Shown: piece after piece, positions 16,782 through 25,525 of the stretch
How positions within the stretch are numbered: position 1 is the first letter of the stretch
Layout: the number at the start of each line of letters is the position of its first letter
Origin: Marinobacter guineae
Lineage (GTDB): Bacteria; Pseudomonadota; Gammaproteobacteria; Pseudomonadales; Oleiphilaceae
Assembly (NCBI RefSeq): GCF_002744735.1
Contig: NZ_KZ319339.1
Span: forward strand, 124,001-188,000
DNA length: 64,000 nt
Direction of reading: 5' to 3'
The notes under the pieces: model-generated
What the model was told of the DNA's origin: nothing
What the model saw: the letters and a program-made list of their open reading frames with translations, nothing else
The model's database searches: none
Made by a program: the position numbers and the translations under genes

Positions 16782-18341
16782 TTAAGATAGTGCCAACCTC
16801 AGTAGTGGAACCAGCCCAAACCACAACACATAGACAAGCGAAGTAACCATCAGCTTATCAATACGACCGGGCGCGCGATCAACTCGAATATGTCGAGACA
16901 ACAGCCACGTCAGCACGGCGGCGTGAGGGACGACTAGCCACGTAATGCCGGTGTAGGCGCCACCGGCCAGTCCCCAAACGTCCCATGCCAGCGCGGCTGC
17001 AGCGGAGAGCAGGACAAACAAGAGCGCGATACGCAGCGCGTTCTTGAATCCAAGGCGTACCGCCAATGTGCGCTTGCCCGCCGAGGCATCCGCATCAAGG
17101 TCCGGTATCCCCGACAGCGTGATGGAGGGCAGTATTCCCAATAACATCGGCACGCTCAGAAGCCATGGCGTGGGGTCGTGCCAGACACCGCCCAGGAATA
17201 TGAAGCCGCACAGCAGCACCCCGATACTGTGGGTGACCGCCACGTCCACCTCGCCCAAACCACGATAGCTGAGCTTCAACGGCGGCGCCGTGTAGCCGAT
17301 GGCAAGGACGGTCAAGACGCCAAGCACCACGATAATGGCAGCGGGAGCCGCCGGGGACAGCGACAGCAGCCAGATCGTGCCGGCCAACAGGCCCGTTAGC
17401 GCAACCCCAATCCCGGCCTTGACCTCCCGCAGACTTAGCGAACCGTCAACCAGTACACGCGACCCGCCGGTGAAGGCGTTGAAGTAGCGATTGCTCCGGT
17501 CCGTGGGCAGATCGACCACCTCATTGATCAATACGGTTGCCACTTCCAGCAGGAAGAGGCAGAGGTAGCCGACCCAGAATACCGACGTCCCTAGCACTGG
17601 GTTGCCGGGAGAAGCCGCGAGAGCGCCGATGGCATAGGCCACCCACGACATTGGATAGAACTGCAGCCGCAGGCTTCTCAGCCAGGCGCCAGTTTTGTGC
17701 TGCAGCTGTTCCATCGGGGTGATCCGACCTTGCTGTAGTTGCCGGCCCTGTCGTTCGGCGCGGGCGAGCCAGGCCTTGCGTTGATCCGCGCTGGCGTTCT
17801 TGACGGAGCCAAATACCAGCGAACGCACCGGCCGTATGCCACAAAACCCCAGGGTCGCCCGTGCCAGGGCATTCTTACCGGGTTGCCGGTACAGCAATCG
17901 ATGCACAAGGGGAGGAGTGTCCATGGTGGTGATCAGCTGTGCGGAGCGGTCTTGCAACAGCCCTTGATAGCCGATGCCGCCTTCGCAGGTTCTGAAGGCG
18001 AAGCCTGGTGCCATGAGCCGATCCAGAAAGCCCTTGAGCAGGGCGGGAGCGCCACCCCACCAGGTGGGATAGACGATTACCAGATGATCCGCCCAAAGAA
18101 AGAGCTCCCGCGCCCTGCCCAGGTCGTCTTCAAGCGGCTGATCGTTGGGGGAGGGCGTGTGCAAGTGAGGATCGAAATCCAGTTCTGACAGGTCTAGCCT
18201 GCGCAGCTGCATCCCTGCCGCGCGTGCGCCGCGGCAGAAGGCCTCCGCCAACGCTCCGCAAAAGCTGTCGGCGCGGGGATGCCCAAGAATAACCAGCACG
18301 TTTATCGGCCGTTCAGTCGGTCCGAGTCCCTCAGTCAGCAT
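16782..18341 (-). CDS. NAD(P)H quinone reductase - UbiA prenyltransferase fusion
   Basis: Two enzymes in one 519-residue chain. Residues about 12-200 are a flavodoxin-fold NAD(P)H dehydrogenase (quinone) domain: VLVILGHPRADSFCGALAEA, then VYPTWWGGAPALLKGFLDR, typical of NQO/MdaB/KefF flavoproteins. After a linker around Met210 (MEQLQHKTGAW), residues about 225-519 are a UbiA-type membrane prenyltransferase. Both Mg-diphosphate motifs are intact: NEVVDLPTD (NxxxDxxxD) and DLDAD (DxxxD). The fusion suggests reduction of a quinone-like acceptor coupled to prenylation (inference); product unknown. The start at 18341 has a weak ribosome binding site. A deleted copy of the same gene exists at 7.1 kb. 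It lies alone in the accessory region. Confidence 0.85.
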   Translation of the reverse strand: MLTEGLGPTERPINVLVILGHPRADSFCGALAEAFCRGARAAGMQLRRLDLSELDFDPHLHTPSPNDQPLEDDLGRARELFLWADHLVIVYPTWWGGAPALLKGFLDRLMAPGFAFRTCEGGIGYQGLLQDRSAQLITTMDTPPLVHRLLYRQPGKNALARATLGFCGIRPVRSLVFGSVKNASADQRKAWLARAERQGRQLQQGRITPMEQLQHKTGAWLRSLRLQFYPMSWVAYAIGALAASPGNPVLGTSVFWVGYLCLFLLEVATVLINEVVDLPTDRSNRYFNAFTGGSRVLVDGSLSLREVKAGIGVALTGLLAGTIWLLSLSPAAPAAIIVVLGVLTVLAIGYTAPPLKLSYRGLGEVDVAVTHSIGVLLCGFIFLGGVWHDPTPWLLSVPMLLGILPSITLSGIPDLDADASAGKRTLAVRLGFKNALRIALLFVLLSAAAALAWDVWGLAGGAYTGITWLVVPHAAVLTWLLSRHIRVDRAPGRIDKLMVTSLVYVLWFGLVPLLRLALS

Positions 18342-18416
18342 GATGTTCGTCCTGAACGCTTTCCTTTGGTCTGTGGCGGTTCTTTACACTTTCTGTAGTC
18401 GTCCACATATCTCACA

Positions 18417-18437
18417 GCTGGTTAAAGTTTAGCCAGC
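18417..18437. other. Near-perfect 21-bp palindrome upstream of recombinase gene
   Basis: Arms GCTGGTTAAA and TTTAGCCAGC around a single central base, with one mismatch. It lies 169 bp before the tyrosine recombinase start and could be a recombinase core site or operator. The rest of 18342-18605 shows no gene. Confidence 0.4.
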
Positions 18438-18605
18438 AACTCATCTTCTGCCTAGTTTCCTTGCAGTTGACGTTACCCTATAGTTCGTCAACCGACCCCG
18501 GTTTCTTGCGGTTTTTCGGGCTCTTGCCATACTGAAGAAAGCGGAATAGGGCGTTTTATCAACCCTGTAATTCCTCCCATGAATTGACAGAACCCCGAAA
18601 AGGAA

Positions 18606-19346
18606 ATGTCAAAATCCATCACCAGCGCGCGATCATTTCCGCGCCCGTCTCGAAATACGCGTTCGCTCGGGTTTCAGGAACGCCCCCTGGTGTCGTTCCC
18701 GATCACCGAGGTGACCATCGATTGGGACCGGCTCATCGACAAGCGGCCCCTGTTGTTGGAGACCCTCGACACCATGCCCAAGTACCTGCTCAAGCCGGAG
18801 GTGCTGACGCTGTTGGAGGCCGAATCCCACCCCATGCACCGACTGATCCTGGATCTGATGTGGTGCACCGGCGCGCGGGTCTCCGAGGTCCTTGCGATCA
18901 CGCCGGCCAGCTTCCGCGACGACGGCTACGACTTCGGGGTAATCCTCAAGACGCTCAAGCAAGGGGCCGGGCGGCCGAGCAAACGCAGCCTGCAACGCTC
19001 GCCCAAGCGCTTCATCCCCATTCTTGATAGAGACTTTCAGACCCGGATCCAGAGCTACTTGTGGATGGGGAAGTTTCGGAAGGACGAGCGGATCTTTCCG
19101 ATCACGCGCCAGGCGGTCAGTGCTAACATCGACCGGTTAATGGAGCAGGTGGGGGGAGAGCCGCCCTTCAAGATTGGGTGTCACACATTTCGGCACAGCT
19201 TTGCGGTGCACCTGCTCCTGCACGGGCGGCCGCTGAGGTTTGTGAGCCAACTGCTCGGGCATCGAAGCGTCGAATCTACAGAGGTATACACGAATGTGCT
19301 CACGTTCGACGGTGCGCATTTCCTAGAAGGGGTGGAGTTTCATTAG
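18606..19346 (+). CDS. Tyrosine recombinase / integrase
   Basis: Small (246-residue) site-specific recombinase of the phage-integrase family. The catalytic residues are present in order: Arg in TGARVSEV near residue 95, a Lys-rich stretch after [16 protein letters not shown] (His-x-x-Arg) near 197, LGHRS near 221 and the nucleophile in EVYTNV near 231. The N-terminal core-binding domain is short or degenerate, as in the small plasmid-type recombinases that lack a full SAM-like domain. The ATG at 18606 is preceded by GGAA. It probably mobilised or resolved the accessory DNA here. The AT-rich membrane-protein gene starts 122 bp downstream on the same strand. Confidence 0.85.
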   Translation: MSKSITSARSFPRPSRNTRSLGFQERPLVSFPITEVTIDWDRLIDKRPLLLETLDTMPKYLLKPEVLTLLEAESHPMHRLILDLMWCTGARVSEVLAITPASFRDDGYDFGVILKTLKQGAGRPSKRSLQRSPKRFIPILDRDFQTRIQSYLWMGKFRKDERIFPITRQAVSANIDRLMEQVGGEPPFKIGCHTFRHSFAVHLLLHGRPLRFVSQLLGHRSVESTEVYTNVLTFDGAHFLEGVEFH

Positions 19347-19468
19347 CTTCGTGTTTTCCGAAAGGGGGGCTGAAAATTTACGGGGCTCCAAATCTGCTAG
19401 TCATTGATTAAGAGACTAACATGATCAGGTCATTAATTTTAAGGATATCCAGAAAACCCTAGGTAAAT

Positions 19469-21775
19469 ATGGCTAAAACGTATAGGACTCTTGAAACTGT
19501 GATAAATAAAGCACTTGCGACGAAAAAACGCACTAAGCTGAAAATAAGAAACACTATAAAAAGAGCAAAAAAATCTTTGGTTCTTTTGCAGGCTAAGACC
19601 TTTCAGCGTTTATATTACATACAGAACTTAGTGTCCCGTTTAAAGTCAATTTATGGTGGAAAGATAGCCTTCCTAGCTTTAATTTCGCTTTTAGTTATAA
19701 GCGTATTTTTTACACCGTTACTTCAACTTTATATTGAACCGTACTTCTCAAAAACAGGCAGACTTGATCTACTGCGGGAATTTTTTCTTTCTCTTGGAGG
19801 TGCTCTTATAGGTGCTACGGCGATCGCATTTTCACTAATCATGTTTGCAATGCAAGTAAACGTTGAACGTATGCCTCACGGACTATTCAGAAAATTCAGT
19901 TCTGATGCAAAGCTGCTTGGATCCTTTATTGTCACGTTTTCACTGGCTATCGTTATTGCTGGACTGTCATTCCTACCTGAAACGTCCTGGGTCGCTGGCG
20001 CTATTGTGACAACAGTTTTGTGCTCGTTTTTAATTATATTGCTATTTGTACTAGCATACCGTCGAGCACTTACCTTGATAAGCCCCACAATGCAGTTGAG
20101 CTTATTGGTCAATGACACAAAAAAGAGCTTCAGAAAATGGGACAGAGCCGCAAAACGCACAACGCCTATATTTCAAGAAAAAGATAAAAATCAATCAGAG
20201 CTTGGGGACGTCAGGGGCGAATTCGACATGTACCGTTTGACCTATTTTCAGTTGCATCCAAACTGGACATCATCTGCTGAGCAAGCGATTTACTATTGCA
20301 TTACCTTCGCAAGACGATACGCAGAGCAGGGAGACCACGAAGTATCCCGAGTAGCCCTTAATGGAGTAGTTGCAATCAATTCTTTCTACGTCAAAGCGAA
20401 AGGAAGAACATTTTTTTCGAACAACTATTTTTTCGAAAATCTCCTGGCATCTGACAGCTTTTTATTAGGGACACTTGAACATTTCAGACAAAATATTCAA
20501 ATTGGAATATCGAGGAAAGACGAACAATTTATTGAACAGAACTATCAAAGCTTGTTCCAGCTAACGCGAATTTATTTATCCATAGAATATGGAGATTTAG
20601 TGTCCTCAAAATCTCATGCACATTTGGTTGCAGGCTACCTGGAAAAGGCAGTAGAAGATACCATTCCACACAATATGGCTGATGTGTTAATCCAAGGTGT
20701 TTCAGTACTGGGAAGTACGGCTAGGCTTATTGTTGCCCATGACAGGAGTGTACATATCGGCTCTATCTCAGAAAAGATTGGATTCGCTGGCTGTACAGGG
20801 GTTGTAAATAAAAACTACCAGGCAGTGTCTCAAATAGCAGTTAAGCAGCTTGCCACTCTTACGTTTGATTTGCTGCGCAGTAGGTCTGCGGATATAGATT
20901 TTGCCATAAAACAAGTAAGAAACCAGATAAAACTAATTGCGGAAATGTACCTTAGTACACCTGACACGCCGCTGATGAGTACTCACAGTTCGAGCCTGGC
21001 CCCTTACTACTCTGGGACTAGCGAGAATTCCTTAATGGCTTGGTTGACAGAATTGACCAATGCCTTATCAGAAGCTGACTCTAATAATAAGGATGCAAAT
21101 CTTGTTATAGGCAATATTTCTGAATGGGGAAGTGACCTCTACCAAACTGAAAAAGAGCTACTATTGCTATCAATCGAGAAAAAATCTCATCTCACATTTG
21201 ACCTTGTTCATTGGATTGTTTACATCACAAAATTACTGTTGGCGATTTCTTGCTCAAAGGCTTGTGATCATCATCATACAGACAAGCTCAGAAAGTCTGC
21301 TATGTGGCTAATTTGGGTACTTTCTTGGGTGCCTGGTGATGAAGAGACCATTAAATTTCTAGAGACTTTTCGTATTGCCGACACCATATTTGAATCTGCG
21401 GTTGATGCCCATAAGAGAGACTGTGCTACCGAGGCTCTAGAGGTTAGAAAATTACTTCTGAACTGGACACATAAGTCGGGTAAATATCAGACTGGGTGGG
21501 CAACTTTGGAAAAAGCGTGCTGTGGCTTAGCCTGCTTAAACATTATTCTTGGCCTCGCTGATGATTTACTTTTAGACGAAATTGATGCTTACCTTACTAC
21601 ACAAGAGGCGCCTAGTGTTGATATCAGATCTCGAACTGCCAGAGACCTTCATCAGGAAGCAGAAGAATATCGAGAAGGGTATGGGCATGGCGCGATAGAT
21701 CTGGCGATGTCAGCAGTAGATCAAGAAATACTGAGAATACTGTTGCACAAAATAGCTGATCATTTGTCACCTTAA
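19469..21775 (+). CDS. AT-rich 768-aa membrane protein, unknown function
   Basis: Not recognised with confidence. The N-terminal 60 residues are basic, followed by four hydrophobic segments at about 65-89, 104-130, 148-169 and 173-197. Segment two and after (FSLIMFAMQVNVERMPHGLF, then KLLGSFIVTFSLA) recalls the DUF2254 membrane family, a resemblance only. The remaining 570 residues are soluble, mainly helical, without motifs that I can name; a CDHHHTDK stretch near residue 600 could bind metal. Base and codon use are far more AT-rich than all neighbours, a sign of horizontal transfer. It is bounded by the tyrosine recombinase upstream and a recombinase remnant downstream, so it looks like the cargo of a small island. 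Large membrane proteins in such places are sometimes defence genes (inference). Confidence 0.75.
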   Translation: MAKTYRTLETVINKALATKKRTKLKIRNTIKRAKKSLVLLQAKTFQRLYYIQNLVSRLKSIYGGKIAFLALISLLVISVFFTPLLQLYIEPYFSKTGRLDLLREFFLSLGGALIGATAIAFSLIMFAMQVNVERMPHGLFRKFSSDAKLLGSFIVTFSLAIVIAGLSFLPETSWVAGAIVTTVLCSFLIILLFVLAYRRALTLISPTMQLSLLVNDTKKSFRKWDRAAKRTTPIFQEKDKNQSELGDVRGEFDMYRLTYFQLHPNWTSSAEQAIYYCITFARRYAEQGDHEVSRVALNGVVAINSFYVKAKGRTFFSNNYFFENLLASDSFLLGTLEHFRQNIQIGISRKDEQFIEQNYQSLFQLTRIYLSIEYGDLVSSKSHAHLVAGYLEKAVEDTIPHNMADVLIQGVSVLGSTARLIVAHDRSVHIGSISEKIGFAGCTGVVNKNYQAVSQIAVKQLATLTFDLLRSRSADIDFAIKQVRNQIKLIAEMYLSTPDTPLMSTHSSSLAPYYSGTSENSLMAWLTELTNALSEADSNNKDANLVIGNISEWGSDLYQTEKELLLLSIEKKSHLTFDLVHWIVYITKLLLAISCSKACDHHHTDKLRKSAMWLIWVLSWVPGDEETIKFLETFRIADTIFESAVDAHKRDCATEALEVRKLLLNWTHKSGKYQTGWATLEKACCGLACLNIILGLADDLLLDEIDAYLTTQEAPSVDIRSRTARDLHQEAEEYREGYGHGAIDLAMSAVDQEILRILLHKIADHLSP

Positions 21776-21889
21776 ACTGGCCACTAGGATCTTCTGACCG
21801 AGAACCTGAAGAAAAGGTGTTGTCCTAAATCCTAAGGGCAGCAGAGACGGATTTGGCGCCATTCCGCTTGGTCGTTTACTGGATAAAAT

Positions 21890-22102
21890 TTATTGTGTTC
21901 CCTTATTTTTCTGGGCCCCATATAGGAGTCCAGCATCTCCAAGGGCTTCTTTGAGCGACTCCTCCGGAAGCTCCTCGTATATTAAAGTGGTTGAAGGTGA
22001 CACATGGCCCGCAATTTTTTGAGCAATTTTCACGGACCTTCTTTGTTCATGGATAATGTTCGTCATCAGCGTTCTTCTTCCGCTATCAGGGCTGACGCTA
22101 TT
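21890..22102 (-). pseudogene. C-terminal remnant of a second tyrosine integrase
   Basis: The minus strand encodes SPDSGRRTLMTNII, KIAQKIAGHVSPSTTLIYEE and a normal stop. This matches the end of phage-type integrases: the HSGRRT box (here with Asp for His), GHxSxxTT and the nucleophile Tyr. A stop codon closes the frame upstream at about 22103, so only about 70 codons remain. It faces the AT-rich gene and probably marks the other edge of the island. It is a different protein from the recombinase at 18.6 kb. Nothing is seen in 21776-21889. Confidence 0.7.
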
Positions 22103-22201
22103 TCACAATCGAAATTAACCGCTAGAATCCTAGACATTGATCGTCCTAAAGGCGCCATTCGAGAAAAAACCGAAAACGTTCAGAATCATCGAGATATCGA
22201 G

Positions 22202-22274
22202 TTGATGAGTAGTTTAGTGGTTTGCGTGAAAGTTTAGCTCCTTGTGTGGAAAGGTTTAGCACTTTGTGTTGTCG
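22202..22274. repeat. Tandem ~20-22 bp repeats, possible element end
   Basis: Three related units follow one another at 22202, 22222 and 22242, each starting TTG and containing GTTTAG at the same offset, with a partial fourth at 22264 (TTGTGTTG). Multiple transposase-binding repeats of about this length are found at the ends of some transposons. No inverted counterpart was found at the other side. The AAAGTTTAG core recurs at 18424-18432 in direct orientation. Confidence 0.45.
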
Positions 22275-22320
22275 TTCATAAAATCCGTAATAATGTTATT
22301 TCAACGCATACTAAACTGCG

Positions 22321-22336
22321 CATAATGTATATTATG
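22321..22336. promoter_or_regulatory. Palindrome upstream of Crp/Fnr gene
   Basis: CATAAT and ATTATG arms flank GTAT, 227 bp before the regulator start. It could be an operator. The stretch 22275-22562 otherwise shows only AT-rich, promoter-like sequence and no gene. Confidence 0.3.
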
Positions 22337-22562
22337 TTAAATACAGCATGTGCTTCGATAACCGTTGCCTAGATCAGGCTGAAATCCTGACTGGAAAATC
22401 ATGGAACCCACACCCGACTGGGAGAAGGTCTGAATGGCCTCGGAGCTGGATCGGATTAACTCGGATCAATTCTATATGCTCGGTACCACACAGCACCCTT
22501 AAAGCTGTACTATATTTTACATGATTTTACGTTTTACCGGTTGGCACAGGGAGGACACCGGG

Positions 22563-23318
22563 ATGGCGACGGAATACGCATTTTCGTTCGATAATCAGAA
22601 ACCGCAACCAAATCACCTGCTAGCCGCACTACAGGCAGACAGCATGGCGCGTCTGCGCCCCCATCTGAAGTTCGTTTATCTTCCCTTGGGGGAAGTGCTA
22701 TACGAGCCTGGCCTGAAAATGCACCATCTCTATTTTCCGACTGATTCCATCATTTCACTGCTGTACGTTACCCATGATGGTGCGTCCACCGAAATCTCAG
22801 TGGTTGGCAATGAAGGTGTGCTTGGAGTGCCCTTGTTCACGGGTGGAGAGAGCACCCCGATCGGGGCTATGGTACGAAGCGCGGGTGGAGCCTATGCGCT
22901 GCCAAGAGAGATACTCAAGGAGGAGTTTGCTCGCAACGGCAGACTCATGGAACTCCTGCTGCATTACACACAAACGCTGATCACCCAAGTGGCACAGACT
23001 GCAGTCTGCATCCGGCATCATCATATCGATCAGCAATTATGCCGCTGGTTGCTCATGTCCTTTGACCGACTCCCAGGTAATTCTCTGCTGATGACACATG
23101 AGTTAATCGCCAACATGCTGGGTGTCCGGCGTGAAGGCGTGACCGAAGCCGCAGGGAAACTCCAGAAGCTTGGTGTGATCAGCTACAGGCGCGGCACGAT
23201 TGAGGTGCTGGACCGCGAGAAACTGGAGTCCCTGTGTTGTGAATGTTATGCCGTGGTAAAGAAGGAAACTGACCGGTTGCTGAACTGGGGAATCCCTGAA
23301 AAAGCCCCCTACTCATAA
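22563..23318 (+). CDS. Crp/Fnr-family transcriptional regulator
   Basis: Cytoplasmic regulator of 251 residues. The ATG at 22563 is chosen because GGGAGGAC lies just upstream. An N-terminal cyclic-nucleotide-type beta barrel (about 25-130: LPLGEVLYEPG, HHLYFPTDSIISLLY, GNEGVLGVPLFTGG) is followed by the dimer helix (QLCRWLLMSFDRL) and a C-terminal winged helix with MTHELIANMLGVRREGVTEAA as the recognition segment. The four Cys of true FNR are absent from the N terminus, and the cAMP-binding Arg pattern of CRP is not clear, so the signal is unknown. It belongs to the group with a DSIISLLY motif common in proteobacteria. Its 3' end overlaps the convergent papain-like gene by 10 nt. Confidence 0.87.
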   Translation: MATEYAFSFDNQKPQPNHLLAALQADSMARLRPHLKFVYLPLGEVLYEPGLKMHHLYFPTDSIISLLYVTHDGASTEISVVGNEGVLGVPLFTGGESTPIGAMVRSAGGAYALPREILKEEFARNGRLMELLLHYTQTLITQVAQTAVCIRHHHIDQQLCRWLLMSFDRLPGNSLLMTHELIANMLGVRREGVTEAAGKLQKLGVISYRRGTIEVLDREKLESLCCECYAVVKKETDRLLNWGIPEKAPYS

Positions 23319-25273
23319 CTCGCAGCCCAACTGTTACGGCCCAACTCTGTGGCGCGTGTCACGTCTGTTTCAGGAACCACGGTCATATCCCCCAGTTCCC
23401 TGGTGTCGTAATGAAACACACATAGGCGTGAAGCAAACTCAGCGAACGGCAGTGATGCTTCGCCGTGGCGCTCACCATGACTCTCTGTCGAGCAGTTAAT
23501 ACCCTGGCCCCAATTCTGGCCACTGTCGTTATTGGGGTTAAAAAAGTAGATGCGCATATCGCCATCGCGATCAAGGTTGACCCGGAGGATGGTTATGGCA
23601 TGGCGTCCAACGAGGCGCCCTCCACTATCAGTGACAGCGATGCCAGCGGGTTGCGGATGGATGATCGGTATGTTGCCGTTGTAATAAGGGTGATAAGAGG
23701 CATAAAAATGGCGGATGAAGTCCTCATACTCATGGATTTTGCCTGTTTCCCGGCTTATAACACTGAGAAAGCCATGCCCTACCCACCAGCCGTACATCTC
23801 CGGGTTGATCCAGCGATGCAGGTCGTCGTCGCGTACCCCGCACAATCGCCCCATCTCGCCATAAATGCGGTCAAGATGAGGTGTCAGAATCAATGAAACT
23901 GGATCGACGTCGGTTGGAGGTACTTTCGCAAGGCCTGCTTCCAGGTGTTGCGAGGTAATATATTGTCCTTCGAATCGCATGATGACATCGTCATCTCGGG
24001 CAGCCCAGGCCACCAGCTGTAACAGAAAATCGGCGTCGTTAAAGGACCACATGGAAAGGCCGATGACTGACTGACACGTCGGGTTATTGCCCTGGCCCAC
24101 ACCTAACGGCTGGCCCAGAAGGCTCAGTACACCGGCCAGTAAATACACCCGTGGAGGATGCGCTTCACCGAAAACCGCGCTCAGCCTGTCGGACGCCGCC
24201 GGGCACAGTTTCAGTTCGAGTTGCCGCCACAGGCCTGCTGCTAAAGGCGGTGTGAACAGGGATCCGCGTTCAAGAAACATGGTAAGGCCATAGACAGCCT
24301 GACTGGTTTCCGGGTGAACGACCTGGTCAATCAGTTCGAGCACGATCTGACGGTAGCATTGAAGCACATCGTTGCCGGTGATGCTCAGGCCCAATGCCAG
24401 CGGTATCAGGTCATCCCGGTGGCCCCGCAGGTGCCGTAACAACATGGGATGATAAGGAGAAACCATGCCCGTCTCATGCATCGCACTGGCAAAGCCTTGC
24501 GCCTCCTCAGATAGAGCGAGTTCGTCCATGGTGGCCAGACGTTCGCCGTAGACGGCAAAGCCCGGATCGTCGCGGCACCCTTTGGTTGGTCCAAACAAAG
24601 CGCTGACTAGCCGCGCCGCTTTGTCCATGCCTGAGGTTTCAATTTCCGGATCAAACAGGCATTTGGCAATCTGGCTGACCATCTGCTTGATGCTGTCTGT
24701 CTGTATTGGGCGCTGGGCCAGCAAGCGCTGCACTTCATCCACCAGGCTGTCGAGAATACTTTCATAACCCAGCCTGTTGAGCAGGTATTGGTAAAGCGAA
24801 TTGACGATCTGTCCGAGCCCCTGCGGACGTTCCCGATCCGCTTCGCTCATCTGGCCAGACAGCAGGTCCAGATTCAGTGCCGTCACCTGAGTCAGAAAGT
24901 GTCTGGCCTGCTCCGCTGAAATTCCGGGATGAAGGTAATCACCCATGGCTACGGCAAGCAGACGAAGCTCACTCAGGGCTTCGATGGCAGTGAAATCCGG
25001 GGCCCCCTGGCGTAACGTTCTTACGGCAAGTGCGGGTCGCAGGATGGTAGGCTGGTCCCAGTCACTGCTGGTAAATACGCCGGTGGCCTCCATCTCCGGT
25101 ACTCGGGCGTACAGCGCGTCCAGACCGCCAGGCACCTCCATAACATGAAGTGACGCTTCCAGCACTTTTGTGTTGCGGGTTGCGGGCTCGCTCTGCCGAG
25201 CAAGAGCGAGCTGTTCCAGAGCCTCGTCAAACCTTGCAACAGAAGGGTTGGTAGCTAAATCAGAGCCGGGCAT
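23309..25273 (-). CDS. Unrecognised protein with papain-like Q-C-H-N pattern
   Basis: 654-residue protein of no family that I know. The ATG at 25273 is preferred (AAGGAAGG 10 nt upstream); 26 codons upstream are also open. No signal peptide or membrane helix is seen. The first 380 residues are helical and leucine-rich. The rest carries a pattern matching papain-fold cysteine peptidases: GQGNNPTCQS with Gln394 and Cys400 exactly six apart, as in papain Gln19/Cys25; GRHAITI with His558; and YFFNPNND with Asn579. The order and rough spacing agree with the papain triad plus oxyanion Gln. A peptidase, transpeptidase or acyltransferase activity is therefore inferred. It is divergent from the ATP-grasp gene across 252 bp, which suggests a shared pathway making or trimming a peptide-like compound. 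Confidence 0.7.
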   Translation of the reverse strand: MPGSDLATNPSVARFDEALEQLALARQSEPATRNTKVLEASLHVMEVPGGLDALYARVPEMEATGVFTSSDWDQPTILRPALAVRTLRQGAPDFTAIEALSELRLLAVAMGDYLHPGISAEQARHFLTQVTALNLDLLSGQMSEADRERPQGLGQIVNSLYQYLLNRLGYESILDSLVDEVQRLLAQRPIQTDSIKQMVSQIAKCLFDPEIETSGMDKAARLVSALFGPTKGCRDDPGFAVYGERLATMDELALSEEAQGFASAMHETGMVSPYHPMLLRHLRGHRDDLIPLALGLSITGNDVLQCYRQIVLELIDQVVHPETSQAVYGLTMFLERGSLFTPPLAAGLWRQLELKLCPAASDRLSAVFGEAHPPRVYLLAGVLSLLGQPLGVGQGNNPTCQSVIGLSMWSFNDADFLLQLVAWAARDDDVIMRFEGQYITSQHLEAGLAKVPPTDVDPVSLILTPHLDRIYGEMGRLCGVRDDDLHRWINPEMYGWWVGHGFLSVISRETGKIHEYEDFIRHFYASYHPYYNGNIPIIHPQPAGIAVTDSGGRLVGRHAITILRVNLDRDGDMRIYFFNPNNDSGQNWGQGINCSTESHGERHGEASLPFAEFASRLCVFHYDTRELGDMTVVPETDVTRATELGRNSWAASYE

Positions 25274-25525
25274 AGTCACGATACCTTCCTTGTTTACGCA
25301 ACAGACAGTTTGTGGTCTTTCAACGATGCTCCCAAGGGCATTCGGATGCAAATGATTCCGGGTCTTTCGTTTCCATTTGTAACCAGACCGACTATGTTAG
25401 TACTTGGGATTCGCGTGACCAGCTATTCAATCCCCTATAAACGACACTGCATGAAGGCTCAGTTTACCTGGTGCGCTCCAATGTCTGCGCAGTTTGTCTG
25501 GGTTAACCAGCAAGGAGAACATCGA

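Noticed and set aside
22004..22237. 77-codon plus-strand open frame
   Set aside because: It covers the antisense strand of the integrase remnant and part of the tandem repeats. No protein-like features.
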